Origin: Gnomoniopsis sp. IMI 355080
Lineage: Eukaryota; Ascomycota; Sordariomycetes; Diaporthales; Gnomoniaceae
Length of the DNA stretch: 64,000 nucleotides
Reading direction: 5' to 3'
Assembly: GCA_027946555.1 (NCBI GenBank)
Contig: JAPEVC010000010.1
Span: forward strand, 1-64,000
Each line of letters opens with the position of its first letter. Positions within the stretch are counted from its first letter, which is position 1. Under the pieces are notes generated by a model. It was not told the DNA's origin and did not search any database. It saw only the letters and a list, made by a program, of their open reading frames with translations. Shown here piece by piece: positions 37,103 to 46,598 of the stretch. The position numbers and the translations under genes were made by a program.

Positions 37103-38751
37103 ATGTCGAACAAACCGATATTCATGGCCACGCACCCCCGTGCGTGCTCAACTGCTTTTGAAAGAGTACGTACTATCAGCCTTACAGCAAATGGCGAGTT
37201 TGTCATTCGCAATCGTCAGGGTCTGGGTCAAGGTTTCTTGCCGTGATGATCTTTAGACGATGGCAACGACCGGCCCCTGGAATGGCGTGCTCACCGTAGC
37301 GCAGCGTCCCGCAACACATTGAGACAAAACCCTAACTGACATTTCCAAACTCCCCAGGTTTTTATGACTCGCCGAGACATTTTGCAGACTGCTCACGAGC
37401 CTTTTGGTGATGCCTTTTACTACGGTCCTGAGCGCCTCAGCAAGCGCTTTGAGAACGATGAGGAAGCGAGGGTCAAGAGCGGCTTTGCCGAGTCCACATT
37501 TCGGACGGTGATGGACCGCCTTGACAATGATGGACAACAAGAGGTTCGTACAGTCCTTTTCTCTCATTGCACTTTTTACTCTTCCTCGCGAGGAAATCGA
37601 GCACACGTCCATGTGCTTTGATCAGCTCGATGCCTAGCGATGGCACAACTGTCTCGATTGCAGCGTATTGCGTTGGCACTCGCTCGAGTCCACTGATCAA
37701 TCAGCCTTTGGTTCCTCGGGCATCAAAAGATTTGAGAGATCCGGTGTACCCTCGATCCGCTATTCTGCCTATAATTGTCATCAGTCGACTTTGCAATTGG
37801 CCTTCAGGCCTTGGTACTGACTAGATGCAGGGCAAACGTGTTTTCATCAAAGACATCGCACATTACTTGCTGCCGCCAAATGGCGAATCTGCAGAACTCG
37901 CCCCGTCACTTCTCGGCGGTCACCCCCTGACCGACGGCGAGAGCAGCGACGAGGATGCTCAGCACAGCCGTAACGGCCAAGTATCAAGTCACAGCAACGG
38001 TTTTGTCAACGGCTTGACAATGGCTAACGGCGTCGCTTCGCACACAAACGGCAACGTCAACGGCCCAACAATGCCCGTTGACGAAGACGAGAACCCCACC
38101 GTCATGCCCACCGACATGCTGCGTGGCTTCCACTGGACTTTCCTGATCCGCCACCCGCGCCGTTCCATCCCCTCATACTACCGCTGCACCATCCCTCCGC
38201 TAAGCGATCTCACCGGCTTCACCGAGTTCATGCCCTCCGAGGCAGGCTATGACGAGCTGCGTCGCCTGTTCGATTACCTCCTGGCACAGAATATTATCGG
38301 CCCCGCCAAGGCTGGCTCCTCGGTTCCCGTCGACGAGGCGCTCAACGACGGCTCCGGCTCCGAGAGTGGCGACGAGGGCACCGCGCCGCGCCGCGCGGCC
38401 ATCACCGTCATTGATGCGGACGACCTGCTGCAGCATCCCGAGGCAATCCTCAAGGTCTACTGCAAGGAGGTCGGCATTGACTACACCCCGGCGATGCTGG
38501 AGTGGGGTGACGAGGAGAACCAGGCGTTTGCCGCCAAGGCATTTGAGAAGTGGTATGGCTTCCACCACGACGCCATCGACAGCAAGTGCCTGAAGCCACG
38601 TGCGCACGGCGCCAAGAACCCTTCCAAGGAGGAGGAGGACGAGGAATGGCGCAACAAATTTGGCGAGAAGGCGGCCAAGGTGATCCGGGAGACGGTGGAT
38701 GCCAACACCGCCGATTACGAGTATCTTAAGTCGTTCGCGATCAAGGTTTAA
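37103..38751 (+). CDS. Sulfotransferase-like P-loop protein
   Basis: The protein has the nucleotide-binding fold of the sulfotransferase family. Three exons, 37103-37165, 37358-37543 and 37831-38751, with introns of 192 and 287 nt (donors GTACGT and GTTCGT; branch sites CTAACTGAC and TACTGAC), give 389 aa. The first exon carries the PAPS-loop-like segment FMATHPRACSTAFER. The 3'-phosphate-binding segment IRHPRRSIPSYYR lies at residues 189-201. The C-terminal part (VIDADDLLQHPEAILKVYCK, then VGIDYTPAMLEWG) is typical of the fungal branch often labelled sulfotransferase or P-loop hydrolase. Between the two binding segments, residues of about 116-171 are a low-complexity Asn/Gly/Ser/Asp insert with repeated NG pairs. 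A second acidic insert precedes the ITVIDADD block. Whether it transfers sulfate is untested. It is convergent with the mL67 gene. Confidence 0.75.
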
Positions 38752-39058
38752 GCAAATGGAGTTATGACGGTACATGACAAAAACTTGCACTTGTTCTGTT
38801 TTTCTGCTTGTGGGTAATACTGGGACTGGGTAAATAATCGCATTGGGAGGCTGGGAATGTGCTTCAATGCACCAATTGCTTTGATACAGATAGTTGTTTA
38901 CACTGGTCAAAGTGGAAATAGGGATCAACACCCTATATATGGCCTGAGCGATCAGATGAAATACATCTTCTGCGGTCTAGTACCGCCCTTTCCAATATCT
39001 ATGTCTCCTTCATTGGGAAGATCACGCATTTGGCCCTGTGTAATCATGGCCCTTCCGA
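38752..39058. terminator. Shared 3' region of convergent genes
   Basis: This 307-bp stretch lies between the convergent stop codons of the sulfotransferase-like and mL67 genes. Both transcripts must end here or overlap. No discrete poly(A) signal was identified. Confidence 0.4.
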
Positions 39059-40285
39059 TCATGCTCTAGCCTCTTGAGCTGAACCGCTACCCTTTCCGTT
39101 CAACCATCCGAACCAGCCCTTCTTGTCATGTTTCTCCTCGCCCTTCTTCTGGTCATTTTCCTCCTTGCCCTCGTCCGCGGCAGACGCACTCTCACTACCC
39201 GCCTCGTCCGCCTTGTCTTCCGGAATCTCATATTCATCACGGATCATCTTGGTCTTCCAGTTCCATACCTTGACGCCGTCCGGCAGACCAAGCTCGTGAA
39301 CCACGTTGTCAGACCATTTTCTCGCCCACTCGAGATCCATGTCGTTGGCCCAGTAGATAGTGGCTTTAAGGAGTCTCTTTGGTGATGTTGGTGCTGACTC
39401 CTTTGTCTCCTTCTTTCCCACCTTCGGTGCCTTCTCAACAGCAGTCGCGTCGGCCTGTGCTGGTGCCGAGGGTGTTGTTGCAAGGCCTACTTCTGTTGTG
39501 TCAGACATCTCGGCTTTCGTCCCGGTCTGCGCGTCTGCTGATGTGCTGTGTGCTGTTGCGTCGGCTGTACTCAGTGCCGGGCTTGCTTCAACATCTTCTA
39601 CAGCGCTCTCCGTAGTAGCGGCTTCCTCCACAACTGCGGGCTCCGGCTCCGTCGTCCACATCAAATTTCCCCGACCCGTGCCCGCCAGCACTGCGGCGAT
39701 GTCAGCCACCGCATTCGCCTTTTGGTCATGTATCCTCACACCGCGCTCGCTCTTCTTTAGCTTCATGAGCTCCTCGGCCTGCCATCCCCACTCGAGCTCA
39801 TGCAGCCTGCGGAACTCACGCAGCTTCTGGAAAACGCTGCGGCCGACCACGCCGCGGCCGGCGTCGAACTGGATCATGCATAGTGGCTTCCAGTAGTCTT
39901 TGCGGAGTACGGCAGGCTTCTGCTTTTTGACCGTGAAGGGGATCTGCGAAAGGTATTTGTTGGAGTCGCGCTGAAAGAAGATGGTTTGTTAGTCTATGAT
40001 GGGATGTGATATTCAGCCATTGAGCCAACAAAGAGCCACTCAATGATCCGAGGATGGGCAAGTATGCAATCGTACTTTTAGCTCTGGCTCGTGAGAATAC
40101 ACAATCATGCCATTTTCGATGTGATTGTACACAAATATCCTCTCGCCATGGCCCGGCGTGAAGCCCGTCAGGTGGTGCTTCTTCTTCTTGAACCTTGGTG
40201 CAGCATAGTGCCGTATGCTGGTCCTGGAGACGCCTGTGGACAGCCGGTCGAGTATGCCGACGACAGAGGCCGGTGAGATATTCAT
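39059..40285 (-). CDS. mhr1: Mitochondrial ribosomal protein mL67 / Mhr1
   Basis: mL67 (Mhr1) is a fungal-specific protein of the mitochondrial large ribosomal subunit. In yeast it is also linked to mtDNA recombination. Two exons, 40285-40076 and 39970-39059, flank a 105-nt intron (GTACG, branch GACTAAC, acceptor CAG) and give 373 aa. The N-terminus is basic, as expected for mitochondrial import. It is followed by GERIFVYNHIENGMIVYS and, across the intron, the core LSQIPFTVKKQKPAVLRKDY and WKPL, then GRSVFQKLREFRRLHELEWG. These are the signature blocks of the family. A long Ala/Glu/Thr-rich segment (about residues 175-280) separates this core from a second conserved region, IYWANDMDLEWARKWSDNVV. 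The tail is acidic, then Lys-rich. The start at 40285 keeps the whole leader. It lies between a convergent sulfotransferase-like gene and the divergent hsp104. Confidence 0.85.
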
Positions 40286-41078
40286 GGCGACTGCGGCGTG
40301 ATGTGGGTGGTGTCGAAGTTAGGCAGCCCGCAGAGTCCTGGCGTCAAGAAATTTGGCCCGGCCGTCTTTCGAGTGCTAAGTTGGCTGTTCTCCCGGCAGG
40401 CATCGAGAGTACGGGACCCCGGGAACAGCCGGTCCCACTAGCCAGCTTTTTGCTCTTTCTTTGTCTATACACACAGGCAACTCTCATTTCAATGGTCCTG
40501 TATGGGTCGATGTCCTACCAAGGGCTTTTCATATCATAATGGACATCATACAGACTTTGGGCGTGTTGTAAACTGTATGGATTCCTATTTAGGTGGAGTC
40601 AGCTGGGCAGCTAGGTAGGAGGGTCCTGCCTACAAGCCACAAACCAGCCCCGGCTGTGGCTGTGCTTTCCCCCGGCGTTGCCCGCCGTTGCCCGCCGTCA
40701 CCCGCCTGTTCCTGGCTGGCAGGCTGGAAAGCTATGGAAGGTACGAGAAGCTTCCACAAGGCACGAGTGACGTAGAGAGCCAACCAGTGCTTTCTCAAAT
40801 CTTCCAATTCTTGGAAGCAACCCATGGAATGTGGTGGTGTCCCACAGATCCCCAGGTTGAACATGATAAATCTATCTTGACTTGTTACTCTCTGCTATCT
40901 TGTCTCGTCCACAAACCAAACAACAAACAACACACACTCATCCCATTAACGACGATTCAACTCTACGATAGCACGATCACCATATCGTTGCTCGAGTGTG
41001 ACACACTCACTTCACTTCTACTCACCCCATTTAATACCTACACACATACACGTCGTTTACCTTCTCACCTAATTCAAA
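40286..41078. promoter_or_regulatory. Divergent promoter region of mhr1 and hsp104
   Basis: This 793-bp region separates two divergent genes. The hsp104 side holds the heat-shock-element array and a CT/AC-rich leader (about 40914-41060) without in-frame starts before 41079. Confidence 0.6.
40726..40755. promoter_or_regulatory. Heat-shock element array upstream of hsp104
   Basis: GAA triplets occur at 40727, 40737 and 40747, and an inverted TTC at 40752. All are in 5-bp phase, so four of six consecutive HSE positions match, ending in the perfect GAAGCTTC pair. This is the gapped type of heat-shock factor (Hsf1) site. It lies about 325 bases before the hsp104 start, where such a site is expected. 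Confidence 0.6.
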
Positions 41079-43847
41079 ATGAATTCCAAGATGGAGTTCA
41101 CGGACCGAGCCAAGAAGGCGCTCGAGGACGCCATGGCCCTGGCTGAACAGTACGCGCACTCTCAACTTCTTCCTGTCCACCTGGCTGTGGCTCTCCTCGA
41201 CCCTCTCCCCGACCAGTCCAAGGACCAGCAAAACGGTCCTCAAGGCCAACAACACACACTTCTCCGTCAAGTCATCGAGCGAGCACACGGTGACCCACAG
41301 CTGTTCGACCGAGCCCTCAAGAAGACACTCGTCCGTCTGCCCAGCCAAGACCCACCACCAGATAATGTCTCCATGGCACCTACCTTCAATGGCATCCTCC
41401 GCAAGGCCATGGAGCTGCAGAAGGTCCAGAAGGATAGTTTCATCGCCGTCGACCACCTGATTACCGCGCTCGCTGAAGACACAAGCATCGCAAACTGCCT
41501 GAAGGAGGCCAACGTACCAAAGCCAAAACTTGTACAAGAAGCTGTGCAAGCCATCCGCGGAACGAAGCGGGTGGACTCCAAGACTGCCGATACCGAGGAG
41601 GAATCCGAGAACCTTGCAAAGTTCACCATCGACATGACCGCCATGGCGAGGGAAGGCAAAATCGACCCCGTCATTGGTCGCGAGGAAGAAATCCGTCGAG
41701 TTGTTCGGATCCTGTCTCGCCGGACAAAGAACAACCCAGTCCTTATTGGTGAACCTGGTGTCGGAAAGACAACTGTAGTGGAGGGTTTGGCACAGCGAAT
41801 TGTCAATGCCGATGTGCCTGACAACCTTGCCGCATGCAAGCTGCTGTCTCTCGACGTTGGTGCCTTGGTTGCTGGCTCCAAATATCGTGGAGAGTTCGAG
41901 GAGAGGATGAAGGGCGTTCTGAAGGAGATTGAGCAATCGAAGGACATGATTGTCCTCTTTGTCGACGAAATCCACCTGCTCATGGGCGCCGGTTCTTCCG
42001 GCGAGGGTGGTATGGACGCAGCCAACCTGCTGAAGCCCATGTTGGCGCGAGGCCAACTCCACTGTATCGGTGCCACCACTTTGAACGAGTACCGAAAGTA
42101 CATTGAAAAAGATGCAGCCTTTGAGCGTCGCTTCCAGCAAGTCATCGTCAAAGAGCCTTCGATCCCCGAGACCATCTCCATTCTCAGAGGTTTGAAGGAG
42201 AAGTACGAGGTGCACCATGGTGTCAACATTGCCGACAGTGCCATTGTGGCTGCGGCCAACCTTGCTGCCCGATATCTCACCACTCGGCGCATGCCGGACT
42301 CTGCTGTTGACCTAATCGACGAGGCTGCAGCAGCTGTTCGCGTGGCCCGCGAGTCTCAACCAGAAATCATTGACTCTTTAGAGAGGCGCCTGCGTCAACT
42401 CAAGATTGAGATTCACGCTCTTTCACGCGAAAAGGACGAAGCATCCAAGGCACGACTTGTGCAGGCACAACAGGATGCCGCCAACGTTGAAGACGAGCTT
42501 CGGCCCTTGAGAGAGAAGTACGAGAGCGAGAGGAAGCGTGGCAAGGACATCCAGGAAGCCAAGATGAAGCTTGACCAACTGAAAGTGAAGATGGAGGACG
42601 CCAGCCGCATGGGTGACACCGCTCGCGCTGCTGATCTTCAGTACTACGCCATTCCTGAGCAGGAGGCCAAGATCAAGCAGCTCGAGAGGGAGAAAGCTGC
42701 AGCTGATGCCGCCTTACACGCAAACTCTGCTGATTCCGGCGGTGCTATGATCACCGACGTCGTCGGGCCCGATCAAATCAATGAGATCGTGTCCCGGTGG
42801 ACTGGCATCCCGGTCACCCGTCTCAAGACCTCCGAAAAGGACAAGTTGCTGAAGATGGAGTCTGTTCTTGGCAGGATCGTCGTCGGTCAAAAAGAAGCTG
42901 TCCAAGCTGTCTCCAATGCCATCCGTCTTCAGCGATCCGGTCTCAGCAACCCCAACCAACCACCCAGCTTCCTCTTCTGCGGTCCGTCCGGAACTGGTAA
43001 GACGCTACTGACCAAAGCCCTTGCCGAGTTCCTCTTCGACGATCCCAAGGCTATGCTTCGGTTTGACATGTCTGAGTATCAAGAGCGACACGCGCTCAGC
43101 CGCTTGATTGGTGCTCCGCCAGGATATGTTGGACACGACGCTGGTGGTCAGCTCACTGAGGCCCTTCGCCGCAAGCCTTTCTCCATTCTGTTGTTCGACG
43201 AGGTTGAGAAGGCTGCAAAGGAGATTCTCACCGTCATGCTTCAGCTCATGGATGACGGCCGCATTACTGACGGCCAAGGCCGTGTCGTTGACGCTCGGAA
43301 TTGCATCGTGGTCATGACCTCCAATCTCGGCGCCGAGTACCTAGCTCGTCCAAATGCCAAGGATGGCAAGATCGACCCCACCACTCGCGAGTTGGTCATG
43401 AATGCTCTGAGGAACTACTTCTTGCCTGAGTTCCTGAACCGTATCAACTCTATCGTCATTTTCAACCGTCTTACCAAGAAGGAGATTCGCAAGATCGTAG
43501 ACTTGCGCATTCAAGAGATCCAGAAGCGCCTGACCGACAATGATCGGAATGTGTTCATTTCCATCTCCGAAGAGGCCAAGGACTATCTCGGCAACGCTGG
43601 ATATTCACCTGCCTATGGTGCGCGTCCGCTGTCTCGTCTCATTGAGAAGGAGGTCTTGAACCGTCTCGCTGTCCTGATTCTGCGCGGCGGTATCAAGGAC
43701 GGCGAGACAGCCAGAGTGGAGTTGATCGACGGCAAAATCACGGTGCTTCCCAACCACACTGACAGTGAATCTGAAGATGTGGACATGTCCGAAGACGAAG
43801 CTGTGGACGAGGTGCTTGAGGACATGGACGAAGACATCTACGATTAA
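41079..43847 (+). CDS. hsp104: Hsp104/ClpB protein disaggregase
   Basis: Hsp104 is a hexameric AAA+ ATPase that pulls proteins out of aggregates, working with Hsp70/Hsp40, and is central to heat tolerance and prion maintenance in yeast. The gene has no intron and codes 922 aa. The Clp N-domain repeats come first (TDRAKKALEDAMALAEQYAH). Nucleotide-binding domain 1 follows, with Walker A GEPGVGKT at residues 224-231 and Walker B VLFVDEIH. The coiled-coil middle domain is around residues 415-540 (ESLERRLRQLKIEIHALSRE-type heptads). Nucleotide-binding domain 2 has Walker A GPSGTGKT at 635-642, ILLFDEVEKA and the pore loop GYVGHD. The tail is acidic (EDEAVDEVLEDMDEDIYD). A second Met four codons in (MEF) could also start translation, but MNSKMEF is the usual fungal form. 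An upstream heat-shock-element array fits heat induction. Minus-strand frames of up to 395 residues inside it are codon-bias shadows. Confidence 0.97.
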   Translation: MNSKMEFTDRAKKALEDAMALAEQYAHSQLLPVHLAVALLDPLPDQSKDQQNGPQGQQHTLLRQVIERAHGDPQLFDRALKKTLVRLPSQDPPPDNVSMAPTFNGILRKAMELQKVQKDSFIAVDHLITALAEDTSIANCLKEANVPKPKLVQEAVQAIRGTKRVDSKTADTEEESENLAKFTIDMTAMAREGKIDPVIGREEEIRRVVRILSRRTKNNPVLIGEPGVGKTTVVEGLAQRIVNADVPDNLAACKLLSLDVGALVAGSKYRGEFEERMKGVLKEIEQSKDMIVLFVDEIHLLMGAGSSGEGGMDAANLLKPMLARGQLHCIGATTLNEYRKYIEKDAAFERRFQQVIVKEPSIPETISILRGLKEKYEVHHGVNIADSAIVAAANLAARYLTTRRMPDSAVDLIDEAAAAVRVARESQPEIIDSLERRLRQLKIEIHALSREKDEASKARLVQAQQDAANVEDELRPLREKYESERKRGKDIQEAKMKLDQLKVKMEDASRMGDTARAADLQYYAIPEQEAKIKQLEREKAAADAALHANSADSGGAMITDVVGPDQINEIVSRWTGIPVTRLKTSEKDKLLKMESVLGRIVVGQKEAVQAVSNAIRLQRSGLSNPNQPPSFLFCGPSGTGKTLLTKALAEFLFDDPKAMLRFDMSEYQERHALSRLIGAPPGYVGHDAGGQLTEALRRKPFSILLFDEVEKAAKEILTVMLQLMDDGRITDGQGRVVDARNCIVVMTSNLGAEYLARPNAKDGKIDPTTRELVMNALRNYFLPEFLNRINSIVIFNRLTKKEIRKIVDLRIQEIQKRLTDNDRNVFISISEEAKDYLGNAGYSPAYGARPLSRLIEKEVLNRLAVLILRGGIKDGETARVELIDGKITVLPNHTDSESEDVDMSEDEAVDEVLEDMDEDIYD

Positions 43848-44518
43848 GTAGATTTGAGAAGAAGTGCAGGAGCAGCAAGGGAATCAAAACTGGTGAAGAA
43901 CAATTCAGCATGAGTATAATGAGTTATGAAAGCGTGATTTTGGGCCTAGGTTGTTCAGGAATAAGGGGAAAGGCGTTAATGGTCACACAGAGGGCGTACG
44001 GCTTTTAGCTGTTGATGAGAGATAGCCTTGATATCGCTAATAGAGATAAATAATTCATGAATTCTTGGTGCCATTGATCCAATTGTGAGATTTAGAGTCC
44101 TTCACCCGCGTCCTCTAACCCAACTTCAGCAGGCAGGTCGCCATGAGTGTACCTAAGTAGGTATCCTCAAAGACGCAGGATATGCGCTCAAATACTTGCA
44201 GAAATCAAACAAGCCAATGGCTGCCATGGACAAATGTAGCGTTAGGAAAGAATGCCAGCCGTTGGTCATGATTGCGGCGAGTCGACTTGCCCTTTTCAGT
44301 TTTGAATAGCAGCAAACAAAGCAAAAACGACTCAAGTCCTCCGGTGACTTTGCACACGCGTAAGGCTACTCACCCAAAGCAAAATGCAATGGCTGAACAC
44401 CAGTTTCTCTTTCAAGGTCAATTCCTTGATATACAATGAGATCTTGGTTTCGTCCAAGTGCGTGACCTCTCAACTTCGTCATAAACTGTTCAACCTTGAA
44501 TTCAGCCACCAGCCCTGC
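43848..44518. other. Intergenic region between hsp104 and the UstYa-like gene
   Basis: This holds the hsp104 3' UTR and the promoter of the next gene. One TACCTAAGTAGGTA motif is at about 44152-44165. The open frame of the next gene extends upstream to 44384. Confidence 0.55.
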
Positions 44519-45835
44519 ATGGACAAGCTGAAGGACACCGTTTCTCGCATCTTTCGATTGCAGCTTACCAATGAGCTACCAACGACCAGTAAATACAGAC
44601 CCGTCGACCTGGACGAGCCGAAAGACAGAGAACGTCTGCTGACGTCGCCTACGTTGTCGGGCGAGCCGGACCGGACGGCACGCGAGACGCTGCGGGACAC
44701 ATGCGACTGTGTCTGTCACCAAGAGACGCCGCTGCGACGAGTGACGCCGGCACGGATTCATTTTTGTGCCAGTCTCTTCTGGATGCTCGGCGCCTTCTTG
44801 ATTCTTTTGGTGTTTCGGCGCGATAGCATCAATGTGCCTGCGAACGGGACGTTTGGGTGGTGTGAGTGACCCTTGGTTGGACTTGGACTTCAATCCTTGA
44901 AAGAAAATTCGTGTCTACCTATTTAAGTGACAAGTTATTGTTGTGGCTGATTGTTCATTGACAGCGCCGGTTGTGGATGACGGTGCGAATGAATACGTGG
45001 AGTATACATTTCCCTTCTTCGACCTCGATCCGGGAGAGGAGAAGTGGAACAATAAACCCACGTACGAAATGGACGTGAGGTGGTTTGAGTCATATAGTGA
45101 GAAATCAGAAACAGTGGGCAGACTTCTGGTTCTGTGGATTGCCAACTGACGAAAAATTTCCAGACTGGCTCTCAAAGGTGCCGACCCAAAAGGCCCAGCA
45201 GGGCGTGCCCAACGGCACGATTCCAATACCTGGCGATGAGGAAAACAGTGTCGTCTGGCTTGGTGTCTTCCATGAGCTGCACTGCGCCAACGTGCTACGA
45301 AAGCTCATCTGGTTCGAGTACTACAGTGTGATGGCGGACCTCGTCGCCGGGCGGAACAACATGAGGAATCATCTTGGTAGGTTTCCCACCATATCATTTG
45401 TCAGCCCTTTCGCCACCACCTTCAAAATACACCAACAGATTGTGACTTGCCTTGTACTGACCCCTCTCTCCTTTTCTCACAGTCCACTGTCTGGACGCTA
45501 TCCGCAAAGGAATCATGTGCCACGCAGACATTGCGCCCGTGCCCTTCTGGTCGAAGCCTGACTTCAAGAACAGCGAGATCACGCCCATGTTCAAGATCCC
45601 ACACACGTGCCGCAACTATGACCGCATTCTCGACTGGGCCAAGGACCACCGTATTGAAAAGTTCGAGTGCGTCGAGCCAATCTGTGGAACCCTGGGGTCC
45701 ATCACCATGACGGTCGAGCCGGGCGATCCCCAACCAACGCACTGGCCGGATCCGGATGCTACAGGGCCAAAAGTGTATACTCCTGAGGACGAGAAGATTT
45801 TGAATTGTGGGAAGAGTGTGTTGGATTGGTGCTAA
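44519..45835 (+). CDS. UstYa-family (DUF3328) membrane oxidase-like protein
   Basis: UstYa-type proteins are fungal membrane proteins. Several catalyse oxidative cyclisation or halogenation of ribosomal peptides (ustiloxin, cyclochlorotine), while many others are uncharacterised. Proposed exons are 44519-44861, 44965-45074, about 45109 or 45115-45376, and 45483-45835, giving about 355-357 aa. A cytoplasmic N-terminus with a Cys patch (CDCVCH) precedes one membrane helix at residues 80-99 (IHFCASLFWMLGAFLILLVF). The two family motifs are intact: HELHC (around residue 205) and HCLDAIRKGIMCHAD (around residue 240). The first and last introns are canonical (GTGAGT; GTAGGT). The middle one would be only 34 nt (acceptor AATCAG, giving the family-like EMDKQW) or 40 nt, below the usual fungal minimum, so an indel or mis-splicing is possible. 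No precursor peptide gene with repeated Kex2 sites is visible nearby. Confidence 0.78.
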
Positions 45836-46598
45836 TCCACGGTGGCCGAGGCTTATAAGTTCAGGCTGTATATCTCGATTTTGAATCGCGATACTTCAGC
45901 GTTTCATGATGCGTTTCTTTCTAACATGAATTCGGGCTTATATGTTACCTTTTCATCAATTAATAAACCAAAATAAGTGGTTCGGACTTGTCAAGGAATT
46001 TACCTACCGAAGGGCGCTGTCATCATGTATAGTACAGAGATATTTCAAAAAAGCCCATGCCGCGGACCAATAGCATAATCGACGCTAATTAAATACGATA
46101 ATCTACTGTGATTTTCTTAGCACCTTTCCACTTAGCGGACAGCCAGAGCGCTTGCTCAGAGTGGCACCTGAGGACATATGGTGCTGCCGTGGAAGATCTT
46201 CTGATGCCCGCAAATGCGAATTTTCATACTTTTGAAGACCGCTCCTCTAAAACTACCTGCGTCAACTCAACGCGAGTACATAGACCCAGAGGAGATGTCC
46301 ACTGTGTAAGTTGCCTATTCCGGATGCGAAGTAGTACCGATATGCCCCGCAAACTAAGATGACGATAACACATGCAGTTACGTGTAGTAGTGAATGACTG
46401 ACATCCGCTACCAACCGAGGCCCGCCTGCGGGCCAGGCCGGGCGCAGCGGATAGCCAAAGAGAGGGGACACTTGGCAAGAGATGTGGAGATTGGCGCAAG
46501 AGCTACAAATCTCTTACCTAGTAGGAAAAAACAATTGTCATAGGCCGAAAAGTTTTGGTCTCAATTCTGTAACCAAATTCTGCAAGCAAATAAAAGTC
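45836..46598. other. Intergenic region
   Basis: About 760 bases hold the 3' end of the UstYa-like gene and the promoter of the alcohol dehydrogenase. No convincing frame is present. Confidence 0.5.

Noticed and set aside
38200..38931. 243-residue minus-strand frame over the sulfotransferase-like gene
   Set aside because: It is antisense to a well-supported exon and has no family features.
39360..39896. 178-residue plus-strand frame in the mL67 gene
   Set aside because: It is antisense to the Ala/Glu/Thr-rich segment of mL67; the Ser/Val/Ala-rich content follows from that.
41031..42292. 395- and 341-residue minus-strand frames inside hsp104
   Set aside because: They are codon-bias shadows of a very conserved gene, with no recognisable motifs or own promoter.
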